A stretch of 26,640 nucleotides of DNA from NCBI GenBank assembly GCA_000934455.1, contig KN890976.1:6306-32945 (forward strand), in the 5' to 3' direction. The DNA is from Apostichopus parvimensis. Its lineage: Eukaryota > Echinodermata > Holothuroidea > Aspidochirotida > Stichopodidae. The position numbers and the translations under genes were made by a program. This document shows positions 10,501-22,500 of the stretch, piece by piece (the first letter of the stretch is position 1; every line of letters starts with the position of its first letter). The notes beneath the pieces were generated by a model, which saw nothing but the letters and a program-made list of their open reading frames with translations, searched no databases and was not told the DNA's origin.

Positions 10501-13500
10501 CTAGCCAAAACATGTGAACATATTGTAGGTGACTCTTGTATCAAACATTACACCACTTTTTATGCCATCACCATGTGTGACTGACTCAACTACTGTACAT
10601 GAGACCGCAAGTTCTTGTTTGAACCCAACTTGCAGTGTTGCAATAGTAATGTATTATGTGGATTTATACCCTGTAATAGACAAGGGTTGAGAGAGGAGCC
10701 AGACCTAAGCTAAGTGTTAAATTTGTTTATGTTAATCAGCTTGGGATTGACCTGGGATCGGCAGTGACGTTTAATTTCCATTGTTTGTAACATGCATAAT
10801 TTACAACTTAGCAGTAGGCATTAGTAACAGCGCTGCACATCACACTGCTCATGGTTTCACACATTTTCTTCGAGTAAAGAAATATTCATGTTCATAGATC
10901 ATTTATAAGTCTGATATCGAGCACAGGGTCTAATGTAACCATGTGGGGTTTCAAAAATAAATTTACGGCTGAACACCAAGCGCAGGGTATGATTCGTTAT
11001 GTAAAGGCAGCCAATTAGACATATCCTATACTGCCTACCCTAAACCATACTGCCAGGGGCCACTGTATCCTTCATTGCCTGGGGTCAATCTATCTTATGT
11101 TGCCATGAACTAACATAGGCCTACCCTGGGCTGCCAGTTTGCCAACCTATACCATACTGCCAGGGGCTACCTTATCCTTCACTGCCTGGGGTCAATCTAC
11201 AGTATCTTACATATCCATGGACTAACATCTACTGCCAGTGGCCAACCTATACCATACTGCCAGTGGCCACCGAATCCTTCATTGCCTGGGGTATTTATCT
11301 TATATATCCATTGACTAACATACCCTGGGCTGCCAGATGTCAACCTATACAGCCAGGAGCCAAGTTATTTTATATATCCAGAAGCCAACCATCCCATATT
11401 GCCATGGGCCGACCTATCCTATATTGTCCTGGGCGGACTTATCCTACGTCACCATGCGCCAACCTATCTATATACTGTGAGGGTCCAACCTATCCTATAT
11501 TGCCAGGAGCCAATCTATCCTATATTGCCAGGGCCAAGCTATTCTATATATTGCCAAAAGCCAACCATCCCATATCGCCATAGGTGGACCTATCCTATAT
11601 CTGCAGGGGCCAACCTACTTCAGCAACAGCCAAAACCATTACCAACACTGTGAGTTATGAGACATATGAACTTGATTGATTACTAACAATAACAACGATA
11701 CCAGGTACCATGTCAATCATCAAGAAAAGCTTTCTGAACTTCAATGTTGCTATCAATACAGAATTCAAAAGCAACATCATCTCTTACATTGACTGTTAAC
11801 ATGAATTCAGCTGCTTCTGGCTAAACTATGGGCAAATTTAAGTAGGTGTAAACCAACTAGGAGTCAACCCATAACAACTCCATTGATAGTTATCAAACAA
11901 TAACACCTGTAGTGGCTTTTTGGCAAGTGACGACGAAGCTGTTCTTGTTCAAATGAACAAATAATTGATGATGTACGTCAAATATCTCCAAATTCTTGCT
12001 CACTCTTCTTCTGGAAAAGAAATTTGCTAAATAGGAAAACACTTAACCACATGAACCTGATATAAAAGTGCATTTGAATGGAATAAACTGTGGGCAGTTA
12101 TAAACTTCAAACATGCTAGGAGAGCCTTTAAAAAAAAGCAAACTCTCCTAGGAATAGAAAAGAAAAAAACAGATGCAATATTACCTCCTCCTTCCTTCTG
12201 AAGCATCTGATAAGACCTCTACATCACTGAGTCCGGAGGATGACCTACGGCTACCCACACTACCTACGGAAGAACCCCTCGAGTGGCCCCTTCTATGACC
12301 TAAACCGATAAAAACAAAAACAAAAAAGTCAAAACTATGCATAAATATGTATTAACAAAATATTGTTTATTGACTGAATTTATGCATCACAAGTCATAAA
12401 ATAAATTTCTGGACTGAATTAGTTCAAACTTTGTTTGAATATAATTAGTTTGTCAAATGTCACCAAATTTAGATTTAATATTGATTTTTTTTTTGGAAAT
12501 ATTATCCAGGGTGATCAATTGTCGGAATATCCAAATTCTTTTCAGGTCTTTTTCAAGTGTTCTGGAAATCAGCTCCATTATTGCATTGCCATCGAAATTT
12601 GCAGAAATGCAAACCAGAATCTTGCAAGTTTCTTTGCCTATATTTAGTATGGTGATGCACTTTGAAAAGAAAGCTAGTTTTTTTTTTTAAAGAAAGCACA
12701 GTTAAATGTAAGTCACAGAAATAAGTATATGCCTTATATATATCTAAGGCAGACGTTCTCAATCAGCGACCAGTGGGCCAGATCTGGTCTGTGAGAGGCT
12801 TCAATCTAGCCCATCGACAAATATCAGCACACAATCTTGCACCGATCATTAGATATCTGGACGCTTCAGCTCTTAAGGTTTGAGGGCCCCATCCTGCACA
12901 ATGCTCAATCTGAATTAGAGTGAGATTTTCAATTGTCTAGCCCTTTGCTCCAAGCAATGATTATCTGTTTGACCTTAGGCTTGTAGAAAATGAATTCAGG
13001 ACCCCACCCAGTTTTCAAGGGACCTACATTTCAGAGTAAGAGCTTCAACCATGCCGTACCTTAACAACAATTTTTTTTGTTTTTTTTTTAGTGGCAGCTA
13101 TATAATGTTAAGTGATTCGGATTTCCGTTGTTTTGATCCAGCCCTTCTTTTATTAAAATGATAAAATGATTGCAATACTCCAAGGCTATATTTGTACGCC
13201 TACGAAGCAACTGTAAAAGATAAACTTAAACCTTAGCTTCGAGGACCTTCTTTTATTAAAGTGATAAAATGATTGCAATACTCCAAGGCTATATTTGTAC
13301 CCCTACGAAGCAACCGTAAAAGATAAACTTTAACCTTAGCTTCGAGGACGTCAACCCATTACAATTTATGGACACCTACGCCGGTGACGATCGAATCCAT
13401 TCGAGAAACTTCGAAAGTTGCTTATCTTGATCAAGACATGTAGTGCCATCTACAATACTGTTTTATCACATCATTTTCCCGGCAAGAAATGTTTGTTTTT

Positions 13501-16500
13501 TTTTAAGTTTCTTTGCATATTTTTACATATGCATAACCTTGAAGNNNNNNNNNNNNNNNNNNNNNNNNNNNNNNNNNNNNNNNNNNNNNNNNNNNNNNNN
13601 NNNNNNNNNNNNNNNNNNNNNNNNNNNNNNNNNNNNNNNNNNNNNNNNNNNNNNNNNNNNNNNNNNNNNNNNNNNNNNNNNNNNNNNNNNNNNNNNNNNN
13701 NNNNNNNNNNNNNNNNNNNNNNNNNNNNNNNNNNNNNNNNNNNNNNNNNNNNNNNNNNNNNNNNNNNNNNNNNNNNNNNNNNNNNNNNNNNNNNNNNNNN
13801 NNNNNNNNNNNNNNNNNNNNNNNNNNNNNNNNNNNNNNNNNNNNNNNNNNNNNNNNNNNNNNNNNNNNNNNNNNNNNNNNNNNNNNNNNNNNNNNNNNNN
13901 NNNNNNNNNNNNNNNNNNNNNNNNNNNNNNNNNNNNNNNNNNNNNNNNNNNNNNNNNNNNNNNNNNNNNNNNNNNNNNNNNNNNNNNNNNNNNNNNNNNN
14001 NNNNNNNNNNNNNNNNNNNNNNNNNNNNNNNNNNNNNNNNNNNNNNNNNNNNNNNNNNNNNNNNNNNNNNNNNNNNNNNNNNNNNNNNNNNNNNNNNNNN
14101 NNNNNNNNNNNNNNNNNNNNNNNNNNNNNNNNNNNNNNNNNNNNNNNNNNNNNNNNNNNNNNNNNNNNNNNNNNNNNNNNNNNNNNNNNNNNNNNNNNNN
14201 NNNNNNNNNNNNNNNNNNNNNNNNNNNNNNNNNNNNNNNNNNNNNNNNNNNNNNNNNNNNNNNNNNNNNNNNNNNNNNNNNNNNNNNNNNNNNNNNNNNN
14301 NNNNNNNNNNNNNNNNNNNNNNNNNNNNNNNNNNNNNNNNNNNNNNNNNNNNNNNTGATAAAATTAAAACCATGTTCCATGGAACCTCTGGCCAGATTCA
14401 CTTTGTAGCTACTGCAATGTACCAGGTTCCAACAAAATATTGTGAACTAAATGGCTTTGGTTCCATACCTACCATAAGCCCAGTATGGCTGCTTGTTATC
14501 AAAGAAACAAAGAACGGGCTTGGTTCTGTACCTACCAGAAGCCCAGTATTACTGCTTGTTGTCAAAGAACGGGCTTGGTTCTGTGCCTACAATAAGCCCA
14601 GTATTACTGCTTGTTATCAAAGAACAGGCTTGATTCAGTACCTACCTGTAGCCCAGTAATTACTGCTTGCTATCAAAAAACGGGCTTGGTTCTGTGCCTA
14701 CAATACGCCCAGTATTACTGCTTGTTATCAAAGAACGAGCTTGATTCAGTACCTACCTGTAGCCCAGTAGTTACTGCTTGCTATCAAAGAACAGGCTTGG
14801 TTCTGTACCTACCATAAGCCCAGTATTACTGCTTGTTGTCAAAGAACGGGCTTGTTCTGTGCCTACTATAAGCCCAGTATTACTGCTTGTTATCAAAGAA
14901 CGGGCTTGATTCAGTACCTACCTGTAGCCCAGTAATTACTGCTTGCTATCAAAGAATGGGCTTGGTTCTGTACCTACCATAAGCCCAGTATTACAGCTTG
15001 TTATCAAAGAACGGGCTTGATTCAGTACCTACCTGTAGCCCAGTAATTACTGCTTGCTATCCAAGAACAGGCTTGATTCTGTACCTACTATAAGCCCAGT
15101 AATTACTGCTTGTTATCAGCAAGTACAATTAGACTGCTCCCATAAGCATGTACACTAACTGATCTGTGTTCTTATTCAGGAAATTGCCTGTGAGAACTTG
15201 ATTTTAGCCAGCAGAGAGTTTAAGTACTGGTTTTTCTTAATATGTGGCTTCAATGGTACAGTTCTAGGCCTTAATACATTGTATGGATGTATATATTGTT
15301 TATTTCTTCATATTACGATACAATATTGTTTTATATTAATATGTGAATCAACTGAACAAGATGCTCTAAAAATGGGGTTTTTTTTAATTCCAACTGTTAA
15401 ACAGACAAGCACACTTACAACTTCAATTTGGCCTCCTGTTGTCTTCTTTTTTTCTCCTCAATGTAAGCCGTAGGGTCAAATCTTGGCTCTTTCATCCCTG
15501 TCGGAAAAAAAAAATTCACCAATCGTTAACTTGATAAATGAACATATAAATGTTATCTATGCTGAACATACAGTCCTCCGAAATAACCAAATAACATCTT
15601 TGCTACTACGATAATGTTGAAGCGAACAGAATCTTGGAACAAGCCTATGAAAACCGCATCACAACAAAATTTTCTTTAACAAACCTGCAAAAGTAAAGAT
15701 GGAAAAATGAAAAAAAATTGAAGTTATGGAGAGAATAATAGATATTATACACACTGCTGTCTAGGACTGCATTCACTATTCATTATAATTTTCTATGTGA
15801 GCTATATAAATATTTATAAAATTGGTTCTCCATGATGCTTTCTAAAATAGGTTCAATGCAACAGATAGAAATGCCTGAATGTACTGCAAACCTGGAAGGC
15901 AAACAAAGATGGTCATTAGCATGTCATTACTGAGCCAGTGAACCATTAAAATTGTATCCATCTATTGTAGCCATGATTGAAAAATACAGTATACGCTGAA
16001 AACTACATGGATAAGCATGGAGTCTACTTGGCTGCTGTGTTATAAAGACTGCATGGATAAGCATGGAGTCTAGCTTGGCTGCTGTGTTTGCAAGACTGCG
16101 TGGATAAGCATGGAGTCTAGCCTGGCGGCTGTGTTTGAAAGACTGCATGGATAAGCATGGATTCTAGCTTGGCTGCTGTGTTTGCAAGACTGCGTGGATA
16201 AGCATGGAATCTAGCTTGGCTGCTGTGTTTGAAAGACTGCATGGATTAGCATAGAGTCTAGCCTGGCGTCTGTGTTTCAAGACTGCATGGATAAGCATGG
16301 AGTCTAGCTTGCCTGCTGTGATTGTAAGACTGTACCATTTCCAGTGAATATAGAATGCCTGCCTCTTTTTTTATACTTGAAGATGTCAAATGAGGTTGGA
16401 ATGTTAGCATTAGTGTTATTTTATATATATATATGATATATATGCTAGATGGCAGCATATATATGTCAAAGCATCCAAACTCTACCCACAACCTTCAACA

Positions 16501-19500
16501 TTCACTAATTTGATAACAAATTTGAAACAATGCAATAACATGAACAGATAGAGAAATCTTGAGAGCATTGGGCATTGCGCAGTTCTACATTGACACTGGG
16601 AGATGTTATGAAGGCCTCATACAAGAATACCAACCATGAAAACAGCAAACATGACCACAACAATAACAAGCATTACAAAAAATAAAACCCAAAACCAAAA
16701 TGTTTTTTTTATTTTATAGCAAACCTGCTGGGGATGGAGTCCGACTCCTGCCGACTAAGGATGAAGCTGATGACCTTCGACCCTCCCTGGAGTGCGACCT
16801 TTCCCTGTTACGATTGGCAAAACCAGCACCTCCAACCCTAGATCTTTCACTTGAGCGATTCAGGACAGAGAGTGGTCTTCTGGGGGCTGACGGGGGGTTG
16901 TTTCTCTGCGGTTTCGGGAAATTTGGTGAACGGCTGGTACGTCTTGACAAGTTTCTGTTGATTTGATATAAATTAAGTACTAGCAGCAACCTTAGAGAGT
17001 GAACATCTAAGAACAGCTCATACAGCTAAGTTAAAAATTTATTTAATTTTGAAGCAACAAAATTGGAAAATGATTTTGGCCATTTTGCATAGTAATTTGG
17101 AACATATCATCGAATATCATTGTTTACCTAAGACTACTGAAGGAAACGAGATGAAGTGGGATGTACCAGGCGTTATTTTATGACGTCCAAAATTCTCTGA
17201 TATCCACAGTCACTATGCCCCAAGTAAACACTACATTTATTCACTGTGCAATGTGCAACAAGGACAGGTCTTGTAAATTTGGAATATATCATCAAATATC
17301 ATTGTTTACCTAAAACGTGTGTATCATAATTTCCTATGATATACTTCCACCACCTGTCCACCCCCACCCCCACCCCCCTTCTCACAAACTCACCCACAAT
17401 CCATTCCCAACCAAAAACCTGCTTAATGCATTTAACCTAAGTAACTTACTACGGTAAATTACAATTACTGAAACTTATTTGATTACAATCTTTCACTACT
17501 CAATAGGATCTCCTTATGGCTTCAAACAAAGCATAGCTGCATGTTCACATGTTGTTGTTCATGGGTTTTATAAGAGTTGACCAGTTTTGATCATCATTCA
17601 AAATTACATTGTAAAGAACGTTACAGAAATGCATCTTTGTACTACAAAATGGTTTTGGCCATTTTGCATGGTAATTTGGAATGAACAAAGGAAAAGAAAT
17701 GAAGTGGGTTGCATCAGGCGTTATTTTAAGACGTCCAAACTCCTCTGATATCCACAGTCGCTTTGCCACAAGTAAACACTACATTTCTTCACCGTGCCAT
17801 GCGAAACGAGGACAGGTCTGGTAAGCTTTCCGCTTTCAGAAATCTGCAGAATACAAACCACTGCCCCGATCACACGGTCGCAAGAGTCACGAAAAGAACT
17901 GAGGCATATTGACACCAGTAATGGTGATGTTATGATTCGTTTCCAGAGTTAAGTTCTCTTTTTTTTTCCTAATCAGTTCTTTTGTTTTTTCTATTCTTAA
18001 GAACACTTTCCCTTTCCTTACCCTCTTTTTAAGACATTAAGCTCATTCATCAGGCTCTTCACTCTTGCTTTGAGATTTCTCTCACTGGCTCGGAGTTCCT
18101 CCAGCTGGAGGCAAAATTAATACAAAAAAGATGAAGCAATTTAATACCAGAGAGAAGTTTCTGAGCTGTCATGCAATCCCCCCCCCCCCCCAACATTTGT
18201 AAACTGTCCATCCATTTTTAATCTCCCTGAACAGGGCCTACCTTCAATATGAAAATTAAGGAAGTTTATAAGTAACAAAAAAACCAATTCATTAAAATCA
18301 GATGCAAATTCCATTTCTAGCTTATGGCAGTATTTCTTCTAAAATGACAGCCCTTAAATTTTTTCTTTTGAAATCAACTCAATGTTTGCAGTTTTTTTTT
18401 TTATGTATTTAATTTGTATTTCGGCTTAATGGTCTTCGGTGTATACAATAGTGAAGTAGTTTGCCCGTATAGTTACATTGTATACATTTATGAGCAATTA
18501 TTAAAATGAAGGGTCAACTTCTTTGTAATAATTCAACGTTGACATTCTTTAAAAATATAAAGTGCTTTTAGGCCCCCTTTCATAACTGACACATAACAAA
18601 AGAAATACTCATACTGTAGTACAGGCTATGATTGCTAAGACTTTGATTGCTTAGATACATGTAAGCAAAAGTAGGCATCATAAATGGTCAGCGACCAAAA
18701 AAATTCTGATACCCAACAAAACTATTTAATGGCTCACCCCCACACCAATCCACATACATGTATTAATATCAATGCTACAATTGAACAATAATATATCAAA
18801 ACAAAGCTCACAGAGTTTTCACTGTTCAAATCCAAACTCTACCTTAATTGTTCTATCCTACATTTTGACCCCACTGTGAACTATTTTTGTTAAAATCACG
18901 CATGTTTATGGTATAATAAACCAATTCTGGGAATAAATTAAAGTTTTGAAAAATCCATCAGCCACTAGAAAATGACAAAAGAGCAGCCAAAATAGCACCT
19001 GTGAAAGGAAATGTAATGATTTCAAAGTAGTACATGAAGTTTAATTTAAGAGTGAGATTTCAAGATATAGCAGTAAACTTGTATCTTTGATCAAGGTTAA
19101 AAACACTTCATTACTTGAAAATGACCTTTTGACCCTCCATCAACGGGGGAAAACAACCAAGAACTTGATAAGATCACCCTCATACTGAGTATGAAGTTCA
19201 TACAAACAGCAGGCTAGTTTACTGTCGTGCTCGAATGCGAAGGTGTCTCCTGCACACACGTCACCACAATAACATAGGTACCTTTTTGCAACCAAGAAGT
19301 GATTTACAATAAATAACTTGCCTCCTCCATCAACGTCTTATACTCTTGATTACGTTTGTTTGTCGCCCTCTGGTTTTTGCTCTTCTCGTGCATCAGTTCC
19401 TCCTCCAGGTTTCGAACAACGCCCTTCAGAATGCGGACCTCTTTCGCTGCGCTCCCTGACGACGTGTTTTTCACTTCCCGTCTGTATCGAAGAAAATCGT

Positions 19501-22500
19501 CTTCTATCTCTTGCTTCTCTGTTAGCAAAGCATCATATCTGCAAGACAAAAACAGGACCTTATTTGAAACTATCAAGGGTCACCCATCACTACATTATAC
19601 GGCCCCAAAGTTTAGAATGTTAACACTGCTTAGAAGCCTTCAAAAGCCCTGATCATCCAAGTTATTCCCAGAAATAGATGAGTGCTCAATTGGCCTATTA
19701 ATAAGCTCAATGATCGGGGGAAAGGGGTTGGGGGAGGTTGAGGGAGATTTAAATTTGGCTGTCAAATGTTTGTTGAATTTTAATTATCAAACTGTCCCTA
19801 CAGTTTACTTTCTACAATATCTGAGGCCACTAAAAAGATGACATTTAAACTGAAAATAAAACTGTGCTTTTCTTTTATGTGAATCTTTTATAACTGAAAA
19901 GGTCAAATGTCATCCTGTCTATATGTCTTAAATATGTGATGAAAGAGGCATTTATATTTTCTGACTATTGCTTGATTTAAAATTATTATTGAATTTAATG
20001 ATTATTATAAACTATTTCCTCTATTTGCTAGGAACGAATTATGAATTTTCCAAAAGCAACACACATGAATCACATACAAGCAGCCTAAATAATATCTGCA
20101 GACAGTAAAGAGTGATACCATTAGGTTTGGATATTATGCAGATACCTTGACTGATCAGTGTTAAAGTCTCAATGCGTGTTTGCCAAATTTTAACATTGAT
20201 CTTTCCAGCTTACTGCCCTTAAAGCTCAGTAAAAATGACACCGTTCTATGCAGTTTTCATATTAATTAATAATCATTGTTTTAATTGAGATATCTGTCGT
20301 TCAACATTTTGAGCTGAATAAAATTCTGTAGTCCGTAGATTCTACAAACTTCACTCAAAATTTGCTAGCCCTGACCAACAGATCATGCGCCAATCAAATA
20401 TCTCTGTTTTGTTTCGGACCGTTAGGCAAAGGTCTTACGAGTGGACGGTACAAGTATATAGGTTACATTTGTGTAATGAACATGCTGATATGGGCGGTCG
20501 CAGTGATTTTACTGTAAATCGTTCGCACCTTAAGGGCAACAGAAAATGAATTTCTTTCTTCCGATCGCAACAGCTTTTCTCCATTTAACCCACCTGGTCA
20601 GAGTGTATTTAGAATAAGAAACATTGAATCTGCTTTGGAAGTTTTTTTTCCGAAATTCATCAGCAAACACGTATTGAGCCTTTAACCAATTTATCATGTG
20701 TATATGTTCTTAATGTCTTCTGGCAGTAATATGCAAGACTCAGTGCCTTTCTTTCTACTGACAAACAAACCAAATATGTTGGCAATTTGCCAAAAAATAG
20801 CCCATATTCCAAGGCCTGATCATGCTGAGTTCTTGTGACAATGCCAAATATGGCAATTTTACAAATCAAATACAGAGAACCACCCTTTTATGGGTAAAAC
20901 TCATACAAATGCATGACATATGTGGAAAGATCCTAGAAACTATATAGATGAAACCATGTTAAGGCCTCTCTTAATTAATGCAGAATATTTCTGGAAATGT
21001 TTTCCCCATAAACCACCATGACTTATTGAAGAGGCATTTAACAGGTGTCCAAAATTGAGGAAACATTGATATTTCCATAATGAGGATAAATTCTGAAAAT
21101 GTTTACATTAAATGTAATAAAAACTATATATATACATGCAGCTTGCTTTAATTTTGTGAGTTGTGTTTCTTCCAAGCAAGGGTGAGTAGAAAGTGCCAAA
21201 ATAAATATCAAAAACAACTTGAAAATGAATAATTCTCCTGATTATTCGACATCTACAGAATAATGCAGGGTGCAGACATAGCCTATCTGCAAAAGGCTAT
21301 ACAGTGTTAGAGCGATTTATCAACCTGTCATTTATATCAGAGCCGTATATTTAGATATAGGTGAAGAGTGCCACCAATTTAATTTTGATTTCTGACAATG
21401 TTCCATCAGTAGCATGTATGTGTGTGAAGACTTTTGCTCATCATTCTAAGGTTCTTGGCACCTCCTTTTTTTCTTAAAAGTATAAAAACTCTAAAGATAT
21501 ATTTCAAACATATTAATATCCAGAACTCTGACAGGTCGACTGTTTCATATTACAAAGCACTTACTGTATGTATACATTTATTAAGCAGCAAGCCATAATT
21601 TATTACCTGGATTATCCAAACTGGATTATCTAGACAAGCTTAATCCCTGATGTATCTGGACAGCAGCTAATCCAGGTTTTAATGTATATCTTATTAAGGC
21701 ATGCATGCATCTACAGCCCCACCCCCCCCCACCCTTCTCCCATCTGTGGATTTTTTTTTTGCCGAAGTTAATTAAACCTGCCATTTTCAGCCGGAAATTA
21801 TTTCTGATAATGTGTTTTACAAATATTCCTCAAATTTGATGAATCACTAGGTATCTAGAACAAAGGGTATAATATTGATTTGTTAGAAATATGTGAGCAT
21901 ACAGTATATAACAAGCCAAATGGTCAACTTGCTATACAAATGAAATAGTGAACACATGAACAGTGAGAGAACAGCCAAAACAAATATTTCTTACAAATGT
22001 GACTCTTTTTAGGGATTTTTTTTTTTTTGGTACTTACTCTCTTTGCAGTTTCTGGAGTTCAGTGGATCGGAAATCGGACTGGATCTGGAGACCAAGAGAT
22101 AATGTAACTTGTTATTATTCAAAATGGAGTCTGTGAAACCAACTAACATGGTGGCAGAACTTAACAGCGAGAAAACCTATGAAATTGTTCACAAATACTA
22201 TAGATATCTATGAAAGGAGGATGGTAGTACATCCACAATATAACTTTATTAATGTACCATAAATGTTAACATTTGGCACTTTCTATTTGTGAGCTCATGA
22301 TGCATAGATCTATATAATCTGTTTTGATAATTTTGAAATTTAAATACAGAAGGACCATCTGTGAAAGAAGTTAGAGACCAAGTTAAGCTAACAGAGTATT
22401 TAAGGAGGCTCTCATTCCCCCAACGCAAGACAAGACAAGTAGTCAGACAGAGGCGTGTTGTAGCGGTTTAAAGTGTCGGCCTCATGATCAGTAGGTTCAA

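Larger units (their letters stand above)
8278..12184 (-). other. CCDC61 intron (3.9 kb)
   Basis: This holds an 83-bp duplication (9538-9703), a candidate optional exon (9869-9935), and a degenerate minisatellite (11017-11630). A 33-nt phase 0-0 exon-like segment on the - strand at 9710-9742 has GTTGACAG before it and GTGAGG after it. The open frame at 8401-8589 (+) looks random. Nothing else is recognisable. Confidence 0.75.
12293..15418 (-). other. CCDC61 intron (3.1 kb) with assembly gap
   Basis: This contains a possible hAT fragment (12749 onward), a 103-bp duplication, the N gap and a 55/111-bp array. The region could hide an additional CCDC61 exon: human has about 40 more residues at this point. 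I found no in-frame exon in the visible bases. Confidence 0.7.

Noticed and set aside
11263..11653. Two overlapping + frames with repeated Pro/Tyr-rich peptides
   Set aside because: They translate the degenerate minisatellite; the repeated peptide pattern comes from the DNA repeat.
12435..12762. Overlapping 69-77-codon frames on both strands
   Set aside because: The sequence is AT-rich with homopolymer runs, and no frame has domain similarity or splice support.
13418..14659. Long open frames of 292-413 codons across the middle of the window, both strands
   Set aside because: They are made almost entirely of N bases; the apparent openness is an artefact of the assembly gap.
14611..14817. Repetitive + frame (SPVxTACYQ repeats)
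   Set aside because: It is a translation of the 55-bp array within a CCDC61 intron.
15927..16491. Two - strand frames with SRQARLHAYP repeats
   Set aside because: They are translations of the 47-bp array.
16700..16966. 88-codon + strand frame
   Set aside because: It is the complement of the Arg/Ser-rich CCDC61 exon, which has splice sites and homology on the - strand.
19318..19652. Two + strand frames near 19.3-19.6 kb
   Set aside because: They are shadows of the CCDC61 coiled-coil exon on the other strand.
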